A stretch of DNA of 64,000 nt from Pseudomonas neuropathica (lineage in GTDB: Bacteria > Pseudomonadota > Gammaproteobacteria > Pseudomonadales > Pseudomonadaceae). Shown here one piece after another: positions 1 to 8,512 of this stretch (its first letter is position 1; each line of letters begins with the position of its first letter). Location: NCBI RefSeq assembly GCF_015461835.1, contig NZ_JACOPX010000010.1, positions 186,001 to 250,000 of the forward strand, given 5' to 3'. The notes beneath the pieces were generated by a model, which had not been told where the DNA came from, did no database searches, and saw nothing but the letters and a program-made list of their open reading frames with translations. The position numbers and the translations under genes were made by a program.

Positions 1-199
1 AGAGCCTGGAGGTCGAGCGAATCCGCGGGCGGCCGAGAAATACCAGCAACAGCATGGCGCCCAGCGAGTAGATCAACGCAGCGCCCCCCAGCGGGCCGAA
101 GTGCTCGCTGACGCCCCTGATCAATCCGGCGGCGGTACTCCACAAAACAATCGCCACCAAACCACACGCTGTGGCGGCCCGCTCACCTTTGATCAGCAT
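1..199 (-). CDS. yddG: YddG-like aromatic amino acid exporter (DMT family), N-terminal part, cut by the window edge
   Basis: Only the first 66 or so codons are visible; the gene runs off the left edge. The protein begins MLIKGERAATACGLVAIVLW and continues with TAAGLIRGVSEHFGPLGGAA, the pattern at the start of YddG-type drug/metabolite transporters that export aromatic amino acids and analogues such as paraquat across the inner membrane. Two membrane segments are visible. Two ATG codons lie side by side at 202 and 199. The second is preferred because AGGAG then sits 5 bases upstream rather than 2. The family is fairly certain; the substrate is inferred from family knowledge. Confidence 0.72.
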   Translation of the reverse strand, partial: MLIKGERAATACGLVAIVLWSTAAGLIRGVSEHFGPLGGAALIYSLGAMLLLVFLGRPRIRSTSRL

Positions 200-523
200 C
201 ATGACTCCTGGCACAACATGGCAAACCGACCGCACAGGCTAACCAGCGCAAGAGGATCAATAAAGGAACATTTTTGCCCTGCAAAGGATGAGCTGTCGTT
301 ATGACTCAGCCTTGATTGACCTGCGTCCAACTGTCGCAGCAAACAGCCATTGGAAAATTCCGCACAAGCCTTAGAATCCGCGCCCTCTTGCAGTCGCCGG
401 ATCTGGTGACCGAAACGTATCCAACCGCCCTGTCCGTCTGGCGGGCGCCCGCACCACACACCCCGGCTTGGCAATCGCCTGCGCAGAGGCGCACGTTGCG
501 CTGTTCGATCTCTAGAGGTTTTT
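200..523. other. Intergenic region between divergent transporter genes
   Basis: About 320 bases separate the leftward yddG-like gene from the rightward MFS gene, so both promoters should lie here. I see no convincing RNA, repeat or open frame with a ribosome binding site; the frames that cross it are not supported by codon pattern. Confidence 0.5.
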
Positions 524-1822
524 ATGTCTCCGCGTTTGCTGGCCATGGCGCTGGCGCCCCTGCTCGGGCTGTTCATTGTTGCGCTGGGCAACGGTTTCCT
601 GTCTTCCCTGACCACCCTTCGACTGGACGCCGCCGGTGCCTCGGCCACGACAATCGGTTTCGTTTCATCGGCCTACTTCATCGGTCTGACTTTGGGTGCG
701 GTGTTCAACGACCGTTTGATTCTGCGCATCGGCCATATCCGCGCCTACGGCAGCTTTGCCTCGCTGATCGCCGTGACCATTCTGTTGCAGGGATTGTTCT
801 ATGACACCTGGGGCTGGTTCGCCCTGCGCCTGATCAACGGCTGGGCCACGGTCGGCGTGTTTCTGGTGATCGAAAGCTGGCTGCTGCTGGCGGGCGACGC
901 GAAGATTCGTGGGCGCTTGCTCGCGCTGTACATGATCGTCTTGTACGGCGCCGGTGTGCTGGGCCAGGCAACGTTGGGCAAAATCACCGGGTTGAGCGAC
1001 AGCGCACCGTTCATGGTGGCCGGCATGCTCGCCTCGTTGTCGGTGCTGCCGATCGTAATCCTGCCGCGCGTGTCGCCGCTGCTCGATCAGGTGGAACCGC
1101 TCAAGCCACGGCAACTGTTGGGCGTGACACCGACCGGGCTGGTCGGCTGTTTCGGCTCGGGTGTGACCATCGCGGCGATTTACACCTTGCTGCCGCTGTA
1201 TCTGCAACGCAGCGGTCTGAATGTCGGTGAAGTCGGCAGCATGATGGCCTGGACGATCCTCGGCGCGATGCTCCTGCAGTACCCGGTCGGGCGCTGGTCC
1301 GACCGCAAGGATCGTTTGCAGGTGCTGACGATTCTGACAGTGGCGTGCACCGTGTTGTCGCTGGTGATCGTCCTGGTGCCGTTGTCCTCGACGCTGCTCG
1401 CGGTGATGTTGTTTATGCTCGGCGGCGGCGTGTTTGCGCTGTACCCGGTTGCCGTCAGCCACGCCGCCGACCGTGCGCCTGCCGAAGCGTTGGTGCCGAT
1501 GATTCAGGGACTGCTGCTGATCAACTCGCTGGGCTCGGCGATCAGCCCGATGATGATTTCGCCGGTGATGAACTCGTTCGGTGCCAATGGTTTGTTCTGG
1601 GTCTTTGCGTTGGTCAATCTGTGCATGGTCAGCTTCTTCTTATGGCGTCGTGGCAAACGCCCGGTGCCTGCCAATCCCGCGCCGTTTGCAGCGGCAGCAA
1701 CCTTCTCGCCGACAGGCGCGGAGCTGCGGGTGACCGAAGATCTGCGTCAGGCAGTGCAAGAACATCCGCCAATGGTTGATGCACTGAGCGGCGAACCTTC
1801 GCCACAATGTGAGACACGCTGA
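524..1822 (+). CDS. MFS transporter, YcaD-like
   Basis: The 432-residue protein has twelve predicted hydrophobic segments of the major facilitator type, with a typical loop between segments 2 and 3 (around FNDRLILRIGH) and a second-half counterpart (PVGRWSDRKDR near residue 255). The start ATG follows AGAGG by 6 bases. The opening, with its short LSSLTTLRL stretch after the first helix, resembles the YcaD subgroup of inner-membrane permeases, whose substrates are poorly known. The hydrophilic C-terminal tail of about 60 residues is longer than usual. Substrate not predictable. Confidence 0.85.
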   Translation: MSPRLLAMALAPLLGLFIVALGNGFLSSLTTLRLDAAGASATTIGFVSSAYFIGLTLGAVFNDRLILRIGHIRAYGSFASLIAVTILLQGLFYDTWGWFALRLINGWATVGVFLVIESWLLLAGDAKIRGRLLALYMIVLYGAGVLGQATLGKITGLSDSAPFMVAGMLASLSVLPIVILPRVSPLLDQVEPLKPRQLLGVTPTGLVGCFGSGVTIAAIYTLLPLYLQRSGLNVGEVGSMMAWTILGAMLLQYPVGRWSDRKDRLQVLTILTVACTVLSLVIVLVPLSSTLLAVMLFMLGGGVFALYPVAVSHAADRAPAEALVPMIQGLLLINSLGSAISPMMISPVMNSFGANGLFWVFALVNLCMVSFFLWRRGKRPVPANPAPFAAAATFSPTGAELRVTEDLRQAVQEHPPMVDALSGEPSPQCETR

Positions 1823-1864
1823 GGGTTGCGCCAGTCTGTGCCAAGCGCAGACTGGCTCGCACCA

Positions 1865-2263
1865 CTATTCAGATTCGTGGGTGATGTCCACGAGCGGAAT
1901 CGGCTCAATCGCCCAAGCGCAAATCTGACGACGTTCAGGGCTGGGTATCGCGCAAGCCTTGCGTCCGGTATACGCATCGACGCGGGCCTTGGCGGGAATC
2001 CGCAGGTCGGGCTGCGCGGGTATCTGCGTGCACACGCCATCAGCGCCAAACCGCCAGCCGTGATAGGGACACTGCACGCTGTTGCCGACCTTGCTGCCGG
2101 CCGACAGTGAGCCGCCGCGATGCACGCAGATATCCGCCAGCACGTGCGCGACGCCAGCGTCATCGCGGAACGCTACGAAAGGTTGTCCGAGCAGTCGAAC
2201 CGGCATCAGTCCATCAGTCAACTGTGACGATGGGAGAGCGACATACCACAGGTTTGTAAGCAT
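1865..2263 (-). pseudogene. Rieske [2Fe-2S] domain remnant of a ring-hydroxylating oxygenase
   Basis: The 132-residue frame opens MLTNLWYVALPSSQL, like the alpha subunit of a Rieske non-haem oxygenase, and carries an intact cluster motif, C-x-H (CVHRGG) followed 17 residues later by CPYHGW. Homology-like sequence runs to about residue 98 (RIPAKARVDAY). Past that point the tail no longer resembles a Rieske protein and the roughly 220-residue catalytic iron domain is absent. Alternative frames do not restore it. It lies convergent to the MFS gene. A free-standing Rieske ferredoxin is the alternative, but the N-terminus is that of an oxygenase, so I read it as a truncated gene. Confidence 0.6.
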
Positions 2264-2433
2264 GGGGGGGCGGGCGATCCGTCAGTACGGTGAGTTCAAG
2301 TCAGAAAAACCCTGGAATCCAAAACCAAACCAGAGCGCTCCACTTGGCCAACGTGAATTGCCAGTGCCGTTGCCCTGCCCTTTGCCTACACTTGCTTGCC
2401 AATGATGTTTCCTCTCTGCCGAAGGAGTCACCC

Positions 2434-3561
2434 ATGTCAAAGCTCTATCCCAGTATCGATCCTGAGGGGCTGGTCGAGTACTCGGTTGTCTATACCGACC
2501 GCTCGCTCAACCACATGTCGCAGGCCTTTCAAGGCGTGATGAGGAACATTTCCAAGACCCTGAAACAGGTCTACCACGCCGAGGCGGTTGCAGTGGTTCC
2601 GGGCAGCGGCACATTCGGCATGGAAGCGGTGGCGCGGCAGTTCGCCACCGGCCAGCAGTGCCTGGTGATCCGCAACGGCTGGTTCAGTTATCGCTGGAGC
2701 CAGATCCTTGAGATGGGCAATATCCCGGCGGCGACCACGGTGCTCAAGGCACGGCCGGTAGAGCCGGGTCGCCAGGCAGCCTACGCCCCGCCGCCGCTGG
2801 ACGAAGTTCTGGCCGCCATTGCCGCGCACAAGCCGCAGGTGGTCTTCGCACCCCATGTTGAAACGTCATCCGGAATCCTCCTGCCCGACGACTACCTGCG
2901 GGCGGTCGGGGACGCCGTGCATGCAGTGGGTGGCCTCTTCGTGCTGGACTGCATCGCCTCGGGCACGATTTGGGTGGATATGCACAAATGCGCAGTCGAC
3001 CTGTTGATCAGCGCACCGCAGAAAGGCTGGAGCGCCTCCCCCTGCTGCGCCCTGGTGATGTTCAGCGCCGCGGCGCTTGCGCGCATCGAACAGACGCAAA
3101 GCAGCAGCTTCGCTTGCGACCTGAAAAAGTGGCTGCAGATCATGCAAGCCTACGAACAGGGCGGACATGCCTATCACGCAACGATGCCCAGCGATTCCCT
3201 CGCGCGGTTCAATGACGTGATGAGAGAGACGCAAGCGTACGGGTTCGACAAGGTTCGCGATGAACAACAGGCGCTGGGTGATCGGGTGCGTGCGCTGTTG
3301 ATCGGCAAAGGCATCAAAAGCGTCGCCGCAGTCGGCTTTCAGGCACCCGGCGTCGTGGTGAGCTACACCGATGATGCCGATATCAAGAACGGCAAGAAAT
3401 TTGCCCATCACGGCCTGCAGATCGCTGCCGGCGTGCCGTTGCAATGCGATGAGCCGGCCGACTTCCAGACCTTCCGCCTCGGCCTGTTCGGACTCGAGAA
3501 GCTGCAGAATATCGAGCGCACGGTGAGCATGCTGGAACAGGCACTGGATGAGGTTATTTAG
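2434..3561 (+). CDS. Class V PLP-dependent aminotransferase (alanine-glyoxylate type)
   Basis: The protein has 375 residues. The chosen ATG has AAGGAG 7 bases upstream; the longer frame lacks a site. The PLP-binding lysine is in SAPQKGWSAS (about residue 198), preceded by the LDCIASGTIWVDM aspartate region, as in the serine-pyruvate / alanine-glyoxylate / 2-aminoethylphosphonate aminotransferase group. It should move an amino group between a small amino acid and an oxo acid in the cytosol. It precedes the carboxyspermidine genes on the same strand by 200 bases, so a link to polyamine supply is possible but unproven. Confidence 0.85.
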   Translation: MSKLYPSIDPEGLVEYSVVYTDRSLNHMSQAFQGVMRNISKTLKQVYHAEAVAVVPGSGTFGMEAVARQFATGQQCLVIRNGWFSYRWSQILEMGNIPAATTVLKARPVEPGRQAAYAPPPLDEVLAAIAAHKPQVVFAPHVETSSGILLPDDYLRAVGDAVHAVGGLFVLDCIASGTIWVDMHKCAVDLLISAPQKGWSASPCCALVMFSAAALARIEQTQSSSFACDLKKWLQIMQAYEQGGHAYHATMPSDSLARFNDVMRETQAYGFDKVRDEQQALGDRVRALLIGKGIKSVAAVGFQAPGVVVSYTDDADIKNGKKFAHHGLQIAAGVPLQCDEPADFQTFRLGLFGLEKLQNIERTVSMLEQALDEVI

Positions 3562-3761
3562 CGACCCGGCCGTCGGGCACAGGCTTCATGACATAACCGT
3601 CAACAGGTGGTTGATGTCGCGGTGTTGCACGTCCGGACGTCCCGAGCGTTCAACCTTTCGGGGGATTTGCTGAACCAGTCGTACGCTCTGCTCTTTCGAT
3701 ATGTGGTCAGTCCGGGCACAATGCGCATCCTTTTTTGGCTGGCCTTGCCGGAGGCCTCGAA

Positions 3762-4859
3762 ATGATCAAGACACCGTACTACCTCATCGACAAACAGAAA
3801 CTGCTGACCAACATGCAGAAGATCGCTTATGTGCGCGAACAGTCCGGGGCCAAAGCCCTGCTCGCGCTCAAGTGCTTCGCGACCTGGTCGGTGTTCGACT
3901 TGATGCAGCAATACATGGACGGCACCACGTCGTCGTCGCTGTACGAACTCAAGCTCGGCCGCCAGAAATTCGAAGGCGAAACCCATGCCTACAGCGTGGC
4001 GTGGGCCGACGATGAGATCGAGGAGATGCTCGCCAATTGCGACAAGATCATCTTCAACTCCATCAGCCAGCTGCAACGCTTTGCCGAGCGCTCTGAGGGC
4101 AAAGTCCGTGGCCTGCGCGTCAACCCGCAAGTCAGCAGTTCCGATTATCTGCTGGCCGACCCGGCGCGTCCGTTCAGCCGTCTTGGCGAATGGGACCCGG
4201 TGAAAATCGAAGGCGTTATCAGCCAGATCTCCGGCTTCATGTTCCACAATAACTGTGAGAACGGCGACTTCGGCCTGTTCGACCAAATGCTCTGCACCAT
4301 CGAAGAACGCTTCGGTGAGCTGCTGCACAAAGTCAGCTGGGTCAGCCTCGGCGGCGGCATTCACTTCACCGGTGAAGGCTACGCACTGGACGCGTTCTGC
4401 GCTCGTCTCAAGGCGTTCTCGCAAAAGTACGGCGTGCAGGTCTATCTGGAGCCTGGCGAAGCGGCGATCACTAACAGCGCTTCGCTGGAAGTCACCGTGC
4501 TCGACACCCTCTACAACGGCAAGCACCTGGCCGTCGTGGACAGCTCCATTGAAGCCCACTTGCTCGACCTGTTGATCTATCGCCTGAACGCCAAGCTGGC
4601 GCCGAGCGAGGGTGAACACACCTACATGGTGTGCGGCAAATCGTGCCTGGCCGGAGACATCTTCGGCGAGTACCAGTTTGACCGTCCGCTGGCCATTGGC
4701 GATCGACTGTCATTCATCGATACCGCCGGCTACACCATGGTCAAGAAGAACTGGTTCAACGGCCTGAAAATGCCATCCATCGTGGTGAAACAACTCGATG
4801 GTACCGTCGAAGTGGTTCGCCAATTCGGTTACGAAGACTACCTGTCCAGCCTTTCTTGA
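3762..4859 (+). CDS. nspC: Carboxynorspermidine/carboxyspermidine decarboxylase
   Basis: The 365-residue, PLP-dependent, alanine-racemase-fold decarboxylase removes the carboxyl group of carboxynorspermidine or carboxyspermidine to give the triamine. Recognisable parts are the N-terminal TPYYLIDKQKL and LLALKCFATWSVF (PLP lysine in ALK), the central SLGGGIHFTGEGY glycine loop, EPGEA, and the C-terminal MVCGKSCLAGDIFGEY with the catalytic cysteine. The ATG at 3762 has GGAGG 7 bases upstream. It is followed 29 bases later by the partner synthase, forming a two-gene operon for the aspartate-semialdehyde route to triamines. Confidence 0.92.
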   Translation: MIKTPYYLIDKQKLLTNMQKIAYVREQSGAKALLALKCFATWSVFDLMQQYMDGTTSSSLYELKLGRQKFEGETHAYSVAWADDEIEEMLANCDKIIFNSISQLQRFAERSEGKVRGLRVNPQVSSSDYLLADPARPFSRLGEWDPVKIEGVISQISGFMFHNNCENGDFGLFDQMLCTIEERFGELLHKVSWVSLGGGIHFTGEGYALDAFCARLKAFSQKYGVQVYLEPGEAAITNSASLEVTVLDTLYNGKHLAVVDSSIEAHLLDLLIYRLNAKLAPSEGEHTYMVCGKSCLAGDIFGEYQFDRPLAIGDRLSFIDTAGYTMVKKNWFNGLKMPSIVVKQLDGTVEVVRQFGYEDYLSSLS

Positions 4860-4888
4860 AACGGACAGATAAAGGAGAGAAAAAGCAA

Positions 4889-6133
4889 TTGAAAAAGAAC
4901 GTTCTTATCATTGGTGCAGGAGGTGTCGCTAAGGTGGTGGCCCACAAGTGCGCGCAGCATAACGATGAACTCGGTCGTATCGCTATCGCGTCGCGCAACA
5001 TCTCCAAATGCCAGGCCATCATCGACAGCGTCAAGGCCAAGGGTAGCCTCAAACAACCCGCCGATATCAAAGCCTTCTCGCTCAATGCGCTGGATGTCGA
5101 GGCGACCAAAGCGCTGATCCGCGAAACCGGATCCGAGATCGTCATCAACGTCGGCTCCGCGTTCCTCAACATGTCGGTGTTGCGTGCCTGCATCGATACC
5201 GGCGTCGCTTATCTCGACACCGCCATTCACGAAGAGCCGGGCAAGATCTGCGAAACCCCGCCTTGGTATGGCAACTATGAGTGGAAGCACCTCGCCGAGT
5301 GCCAAGAGAAGAACATCACCGCCATTCTCGGCGTGGGCTTCGACCCGGGTGTGGTCAACGCCTATGCAGCACTGGCACAACAACAGTATTTCGACCGCAT
5401 TGATTCGATCGACATTCTCGACGTCAATGCCGGTTCCCACGGCAAATATTTCGCCACCAATTTCGACCCGGAAATCAATTTCCGTGAATTCACCGGGCAG
5501 GTGTGGAGCTGGCAGAACAGCCAGTGGACCAGCAACACCATGTTCGAAGTCAAACGCACCGACGACCTGCCGGTCGTGGGTTCGCAGAACCTGTACCTGA
5601 CCGGCCACGATGAAGTGCACTCGCTGTCGAAGAATCTGGACGTGCCCAACGTACGTTTCTGGATGAGTTTCGGCGAGCACTACATCAACGTGTTCACGGT
5701 CCTCAGGAACCTCGGCCTGCTGTCCGAACAACCGGTCAAGACCGCCGAAGGCCTGGAAGTCGTGCCGCTCAAAGTGGTCAAGGCTGTGCTGCCTGATCCG
5801 AGCTCGCTGGCGCCCGGCTACACCGGCAAGACCTGCATCGGTGATCTGGTCAAGGGCACCAAGGATGGCCAGTCGCGCGAAGTGTTCATCTACAACGTGG
5901 CCGACCACGAGGAAGCCTTTGCCGAAACCGACAGCCAGGGCATTTCCTACACCGCCGGCGTACCACCTGTTGCCGCTGCCCTGCTGGTCGCCCGCGGCGA
6001 GTGGGATGTGCAGCGCATGGCTAACGTCGAGGAACTGCCGGCTGAGCCGTTCCTCAAGGCGCTGGACGTCATGGGCCTGCCGACCCGCATCAAGGACGAA
6101 AACGGAGATCGTCCCTGGAACGGCGTAGCCTGA
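4889..6133 (+). CDS. Carboxynorspermidine synthase (saccharopine dehydrogenase family)
   Basis: This NADPH-dependent enzyme joins aspartate semialdehyde to a diamine to make carboxynorspermidine or carboxyspermidine, the substrate of NspC just upstream. The Rossmann motif IGAGGVAKVVAHK lies at the very N-terminus, and GVGFDPGVVNAYAA near the middle is the usual saccharopine-dehydrogenase hinge. I start at the TTG at 4889 because AAAGGAG lies 11 bases before it and the Rossmann strand then begins at residue 3; an upstream TTG at 4856, overlapping the nspC stop, is the alternative. Length 414 residues, normal for the family. Confidence 0.9.
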   Translation: MKKNVLIIGAGGVAKVVAHKCAQHNDELGRIAIASRNISKCQAIIDSVKAKGSLKQPADIKAFSLNALDVEATKALIRETGSEIVINVGSAFLNMSVLRACIDTGVAYLDTAIHEEPGKICETPPWYGNYEWKHLAECQEKNITAILGVGFDPGVVNAYAALAQQQYFDRIDSIDILDVNAGSHGKYFATNFDPEINFREFTGQVWSWQNSQWTSNTMFEVKRTDDLPVVGSQNLYLTGHDEVHSLSKNLDVPNVRFWMSFGEHYINVFTVLRNLGLLSEQPVKTAEGLEVVPLKVVKAVLPDPSSLAPGYTGKTCIGDLVKGTKDGQSREVFIYNVADHEEAFAETDSQGISYTAGVPPVAAALLVARGEWDVQRMANVEELPAEPFLKALDVMGLPTRIKDENGDRPWNGVA

Positions 6134-6170
6134 GGCTCGCAATAACCTGCGACGCGTCACTGCCCACTAC

Positions 6171-6202
6171 AAAAAACGCCGCTCATTGAGCGGCGTTTTT
6201 GT
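6171..6202 (+). terminator. Rho-independent terminator of the nspC operon
   Basis: A perfect 9-bp stem (ACGCCGCTC / GAGCGGCGT) with a 3-base loop is preceded by an A-run and followed by five Ts, 37 bases after the synthase stop. From here to the KaiC-like start at 6474 there are about 270 bases in which I see no gene. Confidence 0.9.
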
Positions 6203-6473
6203 ATGCACTGAAAATCAGGACACGGCTTCTGGACATTGTTGCGCCGTGTTCCTGTTCCTGCCCTGACTGTTCCGGCTTTGTCGTTTACGGGATTTGGCAA
6301 TCGAATCTTCTTGCGCGCAGGTTGTCCTTATTCCCGGATTGCGTGCCGCCATTCGCCAAGCGCCACTTTCCAACGCTTCTTTGCCTCCACCGCCATGGCC
6401 CAAAAATGGAAATGGCGTTAGCATTTCATCCATCCGGCTTAACAAGCCTGTTTTTTCAGATCAGGGTCGCATA

Positions 6474-7913
6474 GTGGAAAAGCTAAAACGCCTTCAAAGC
6501 GGAATCGAAGGGCTCGACGCGCTGCTGCAGGGAGGCCTGGTCGCGGGTGCTTCGTACATCGTTCAGGGCCGCCCCGGTTCCGGCAAGACCATCCTCGCTA
6601 ACCAACTCGGGTTCCATCATGCCCGCAATGGCGGGCGCGTTCTGGTCGCCACGTTGCTGGCCGAGTCCCACGACCGGCTGTTCCAGTTTCTGTCGACCAT
6701 GAGTTTTTTCGACGCCTCCCGAGTGGGCGCCGAAATACAGTTTGTCAGCGCTTTCGATACGCTGGAAAACGAAGGCCTCGATGAAGTGGTGAAACTGCTG
6801 CGGCGCGAAATCAGCCGGCAGAAAGCGACGGTCATGGTCGTGGACGGTTTGCTCAACGCGCGCTCCAAGGCCGACTCACCGATCGACACGAAAAAATTCA
6901 TTTCCGAACTGCAAGGCCACGCGGCGTTCGCCGGTTGCACCGTGCTGTTTCTCACCAGCTCGCGCCTGGACGACGGCAGCCCGGAACACACAATGGTCGA
7001 CGGCGTCATCGAAATGGGCGAAGAGCTGTTCGGCACCCGATCGGTGCGCCGCATTCACCTGCGCAAGACCCGCGGCAGCGGCGCGTTGACCGGTGTTCAC
7101 GAATGCGAGATCACCGATCACGGCCTGGTGGTCTATCCGCGCCTGGAAAGTCTGTACAAACGCCCTTCCGCCCCCGACAGCGCAGACATGACACGCATTC
7201 CCAGCGGCATCGTTTCGCTGGATGACATTCTCGGTGGCGGCTTGCACAGCTCCAGCGTCACGCTCGTCATGGGGCCTTCCGGGATCGGTAAAACCACGCT
7301 GGGGCTGAAGTTTCTCGCGCAGTCGACGGCCGAAGCGCCGGGCCTGCATTTCGGCTTCTATGAGAGCCCGCAACGGCTGCGACTCAAAGGCCGTTCGCTG
7401 GGCATCAATATTGAAGAAATGGAACACAGCGGTGCACTGAGCATTGCCTGGCAGCCGACCACCGAGGGCTTGCTCGACGCCCTCGGTGCGCGCCTGCTGA
7501 GCCTGGTCGATGAAAAAGGTATCAAGCGCCTGTTCATCGACAGCCTCAGCGGCATGACTCGGGTTTCAACCACACCGGGACGCATCACCGACTTTTTCAG
7601 TGCGCTGATGAACGAGCTGCGATCCCGAGGCGTCACGGTCTTCGCCTCCTGGGAAATGCGCGATCTGTTCGGCTCCGAGGTCAGCGCACCGAATTCCGAC
7701 CTGTCCAGTATTGCCGACAACCTGATTCTCATGCGTTTCTTTGAAAGTCACGCTGAACTTCGCAGGACGCTTTCCATTCTCAAGATACGTGATAGCGCCT
7801 ATAACCCTTCGCGGTTCGAGGTAGTCATCCGTGATCAAGATGTGTTCCTGGAAAAGGCTTTGAGAAATGAACCTTCCGTCTCATCTGAGTCATTGCCTGG
7901 TTCAATATCGTAA
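6474..7913 (+). CDS. Double-domain KaiC-like RecA-fold ATPase
   Basis: The protein has 479 residues and two tandem RecA/KaiC domains. The first Walker A is GRPGSGKT at residues 32-39 and the second is GPSGIGKT near 267; Walker B strands end in MVVDGLL and LFIDSLSG. The C-terminus lacks an obvious KaiC-type phosphorylation tail. I chose the GTG at 6474, with AGGG 7 bases upstream, because the longer ATG frame adds 60 residues of low-complexity sequence. The next gene, 23 bases on, is a response regulator, so the pair probably forms a signalling unit. KaiA and KaiB are absent. Function beyond ATP-driven signalling is unknown. Confidence 0.82.
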   Translation: MEKLKRLQSGIEGLDALLQGGLVAGASYIVQGRPGSGKTILANQLGFHHARNGGRVLVATLLAESHDRLFQFLSTMSFFDASRVGAEIQFVSAFDTLENEGLDEVVKLLRREISRQKATVMVVDGLLNARSKADSPIDTKKFISELQGHAAFAGCTVLFLTSSRLDDGSPEHTMVDGVIEMGEELFGTRSVRRIHLRKTRGSGALTGVHECEITDHGLVVYPRLESLYKRPSAPDSADMTRIPSGIVSLDDILGGGLHSSSVTLVMGPSGIGKTTLGLKFLAQSTAEAPGLHFGFYESPQRLRLKGRSLGINIEEMEHSGALSIAWQPTTEGLLDALGARLLSLVDEKGIKRLFIDSLSGMTRVSTTPGRITDFFSALMNELRSRGVTVFASWEMRDLFGSEVSAPNSDLSSIADNLILMRFFESHAELRRTLSILKIRDSAYNPSRFEVVIRDQDVFLEKALRNEPSVSSESLPGSIS

Positions 7914-7936
7914 GTCTTCGAGCGGGTTGAAATAAC

Positions 7937-8299
7937 ATGGCCACCATCCTGGTAGTCGACGACGAGTATCTGATTGCTGACATTCTTGGCTTTGCGCTGG
8001 AGGATGAAGGCTTCATGACGGTGACGGCCAGCAATGGCAAGAAAGCGCTCGAGGTGCTCGAGAGAGAACGGCCAGCACTGATCATCACGGACTTCATGAT
8101 GCCGGTCATGGACGGCCTCGAATTCGCCGAAGCCGTGCGCGCTCAGCCTTCCGTCAAACACCTGCCGATCATTCTCATGAGTGGAGCGCAGGCGCACATC
8201 GGCATGCAGCGCTCGGATCTGTTTGACGTGGTGCTGCCCAAGCCTTTCGACATTGCGGTGATTGTGGCTGAGGTGAAGAAGCTGTTGGCCTCCTCATAG
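7937..8299 (+). CDS. Single-domain response regulator (CheY-like)
   Basis: The 120-residue receiver domain has no output domain. The acidic pocket is VVDDE near residue 8, the phospho-acceptor aspartate is in ITDFMMPVMDG near residue 53, the conserved serine is in LMSGA, and the lysine is in VLPKPF near residue 98. It follows the KaiC-like ATPase by 23 bases and is presumably co-expressed with it. No histidine kinase lies next to the pair, so the phosphate donor must be encoded elsewhere. Confidence 0.9.
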   Translation: MATILVVDDEYLIADILGFALEDEGFMTVTASNGKKALEVLERERPALIITDFMMPVMDGLEFAEAVRAQPSVKHLPIILMSGAQAHIGMQRSDLFDVVLPKPFDIAVIVAEVKKLLASS

Positions 8300-8512
8300 A
8301 TACTCAACGACAAAGGCAATTTCGGCATTGGCATTGCCCGCTCTCATTTGTGAATTCGCGGGCTCAATGCTCACAAAGCGAGCTGGACCGCAACGGTCAG
8401 ATCACCACGCTTTGACGTGGGGACAAAGAGGCAGATAGGGATGGCTGATTCATTGGGGGCAGCTTACTCACCCTATGAATGACTGACAACTCGCCGAGCA
8501 TTGTTGAACGTG

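Noticed and set aside
665..1462. 265-codon antisense frame in the MFS gene
   Set aside because: Gln/His/Arg-rich shadow of membrane-helix codons, no start site.
4838..6160. 440-codon antisense frame opposite the carboxynorspermidine synthase
   Set aside because: The plus-strand product has a full Rossmann enzyme pattern; the reverse frame has none.
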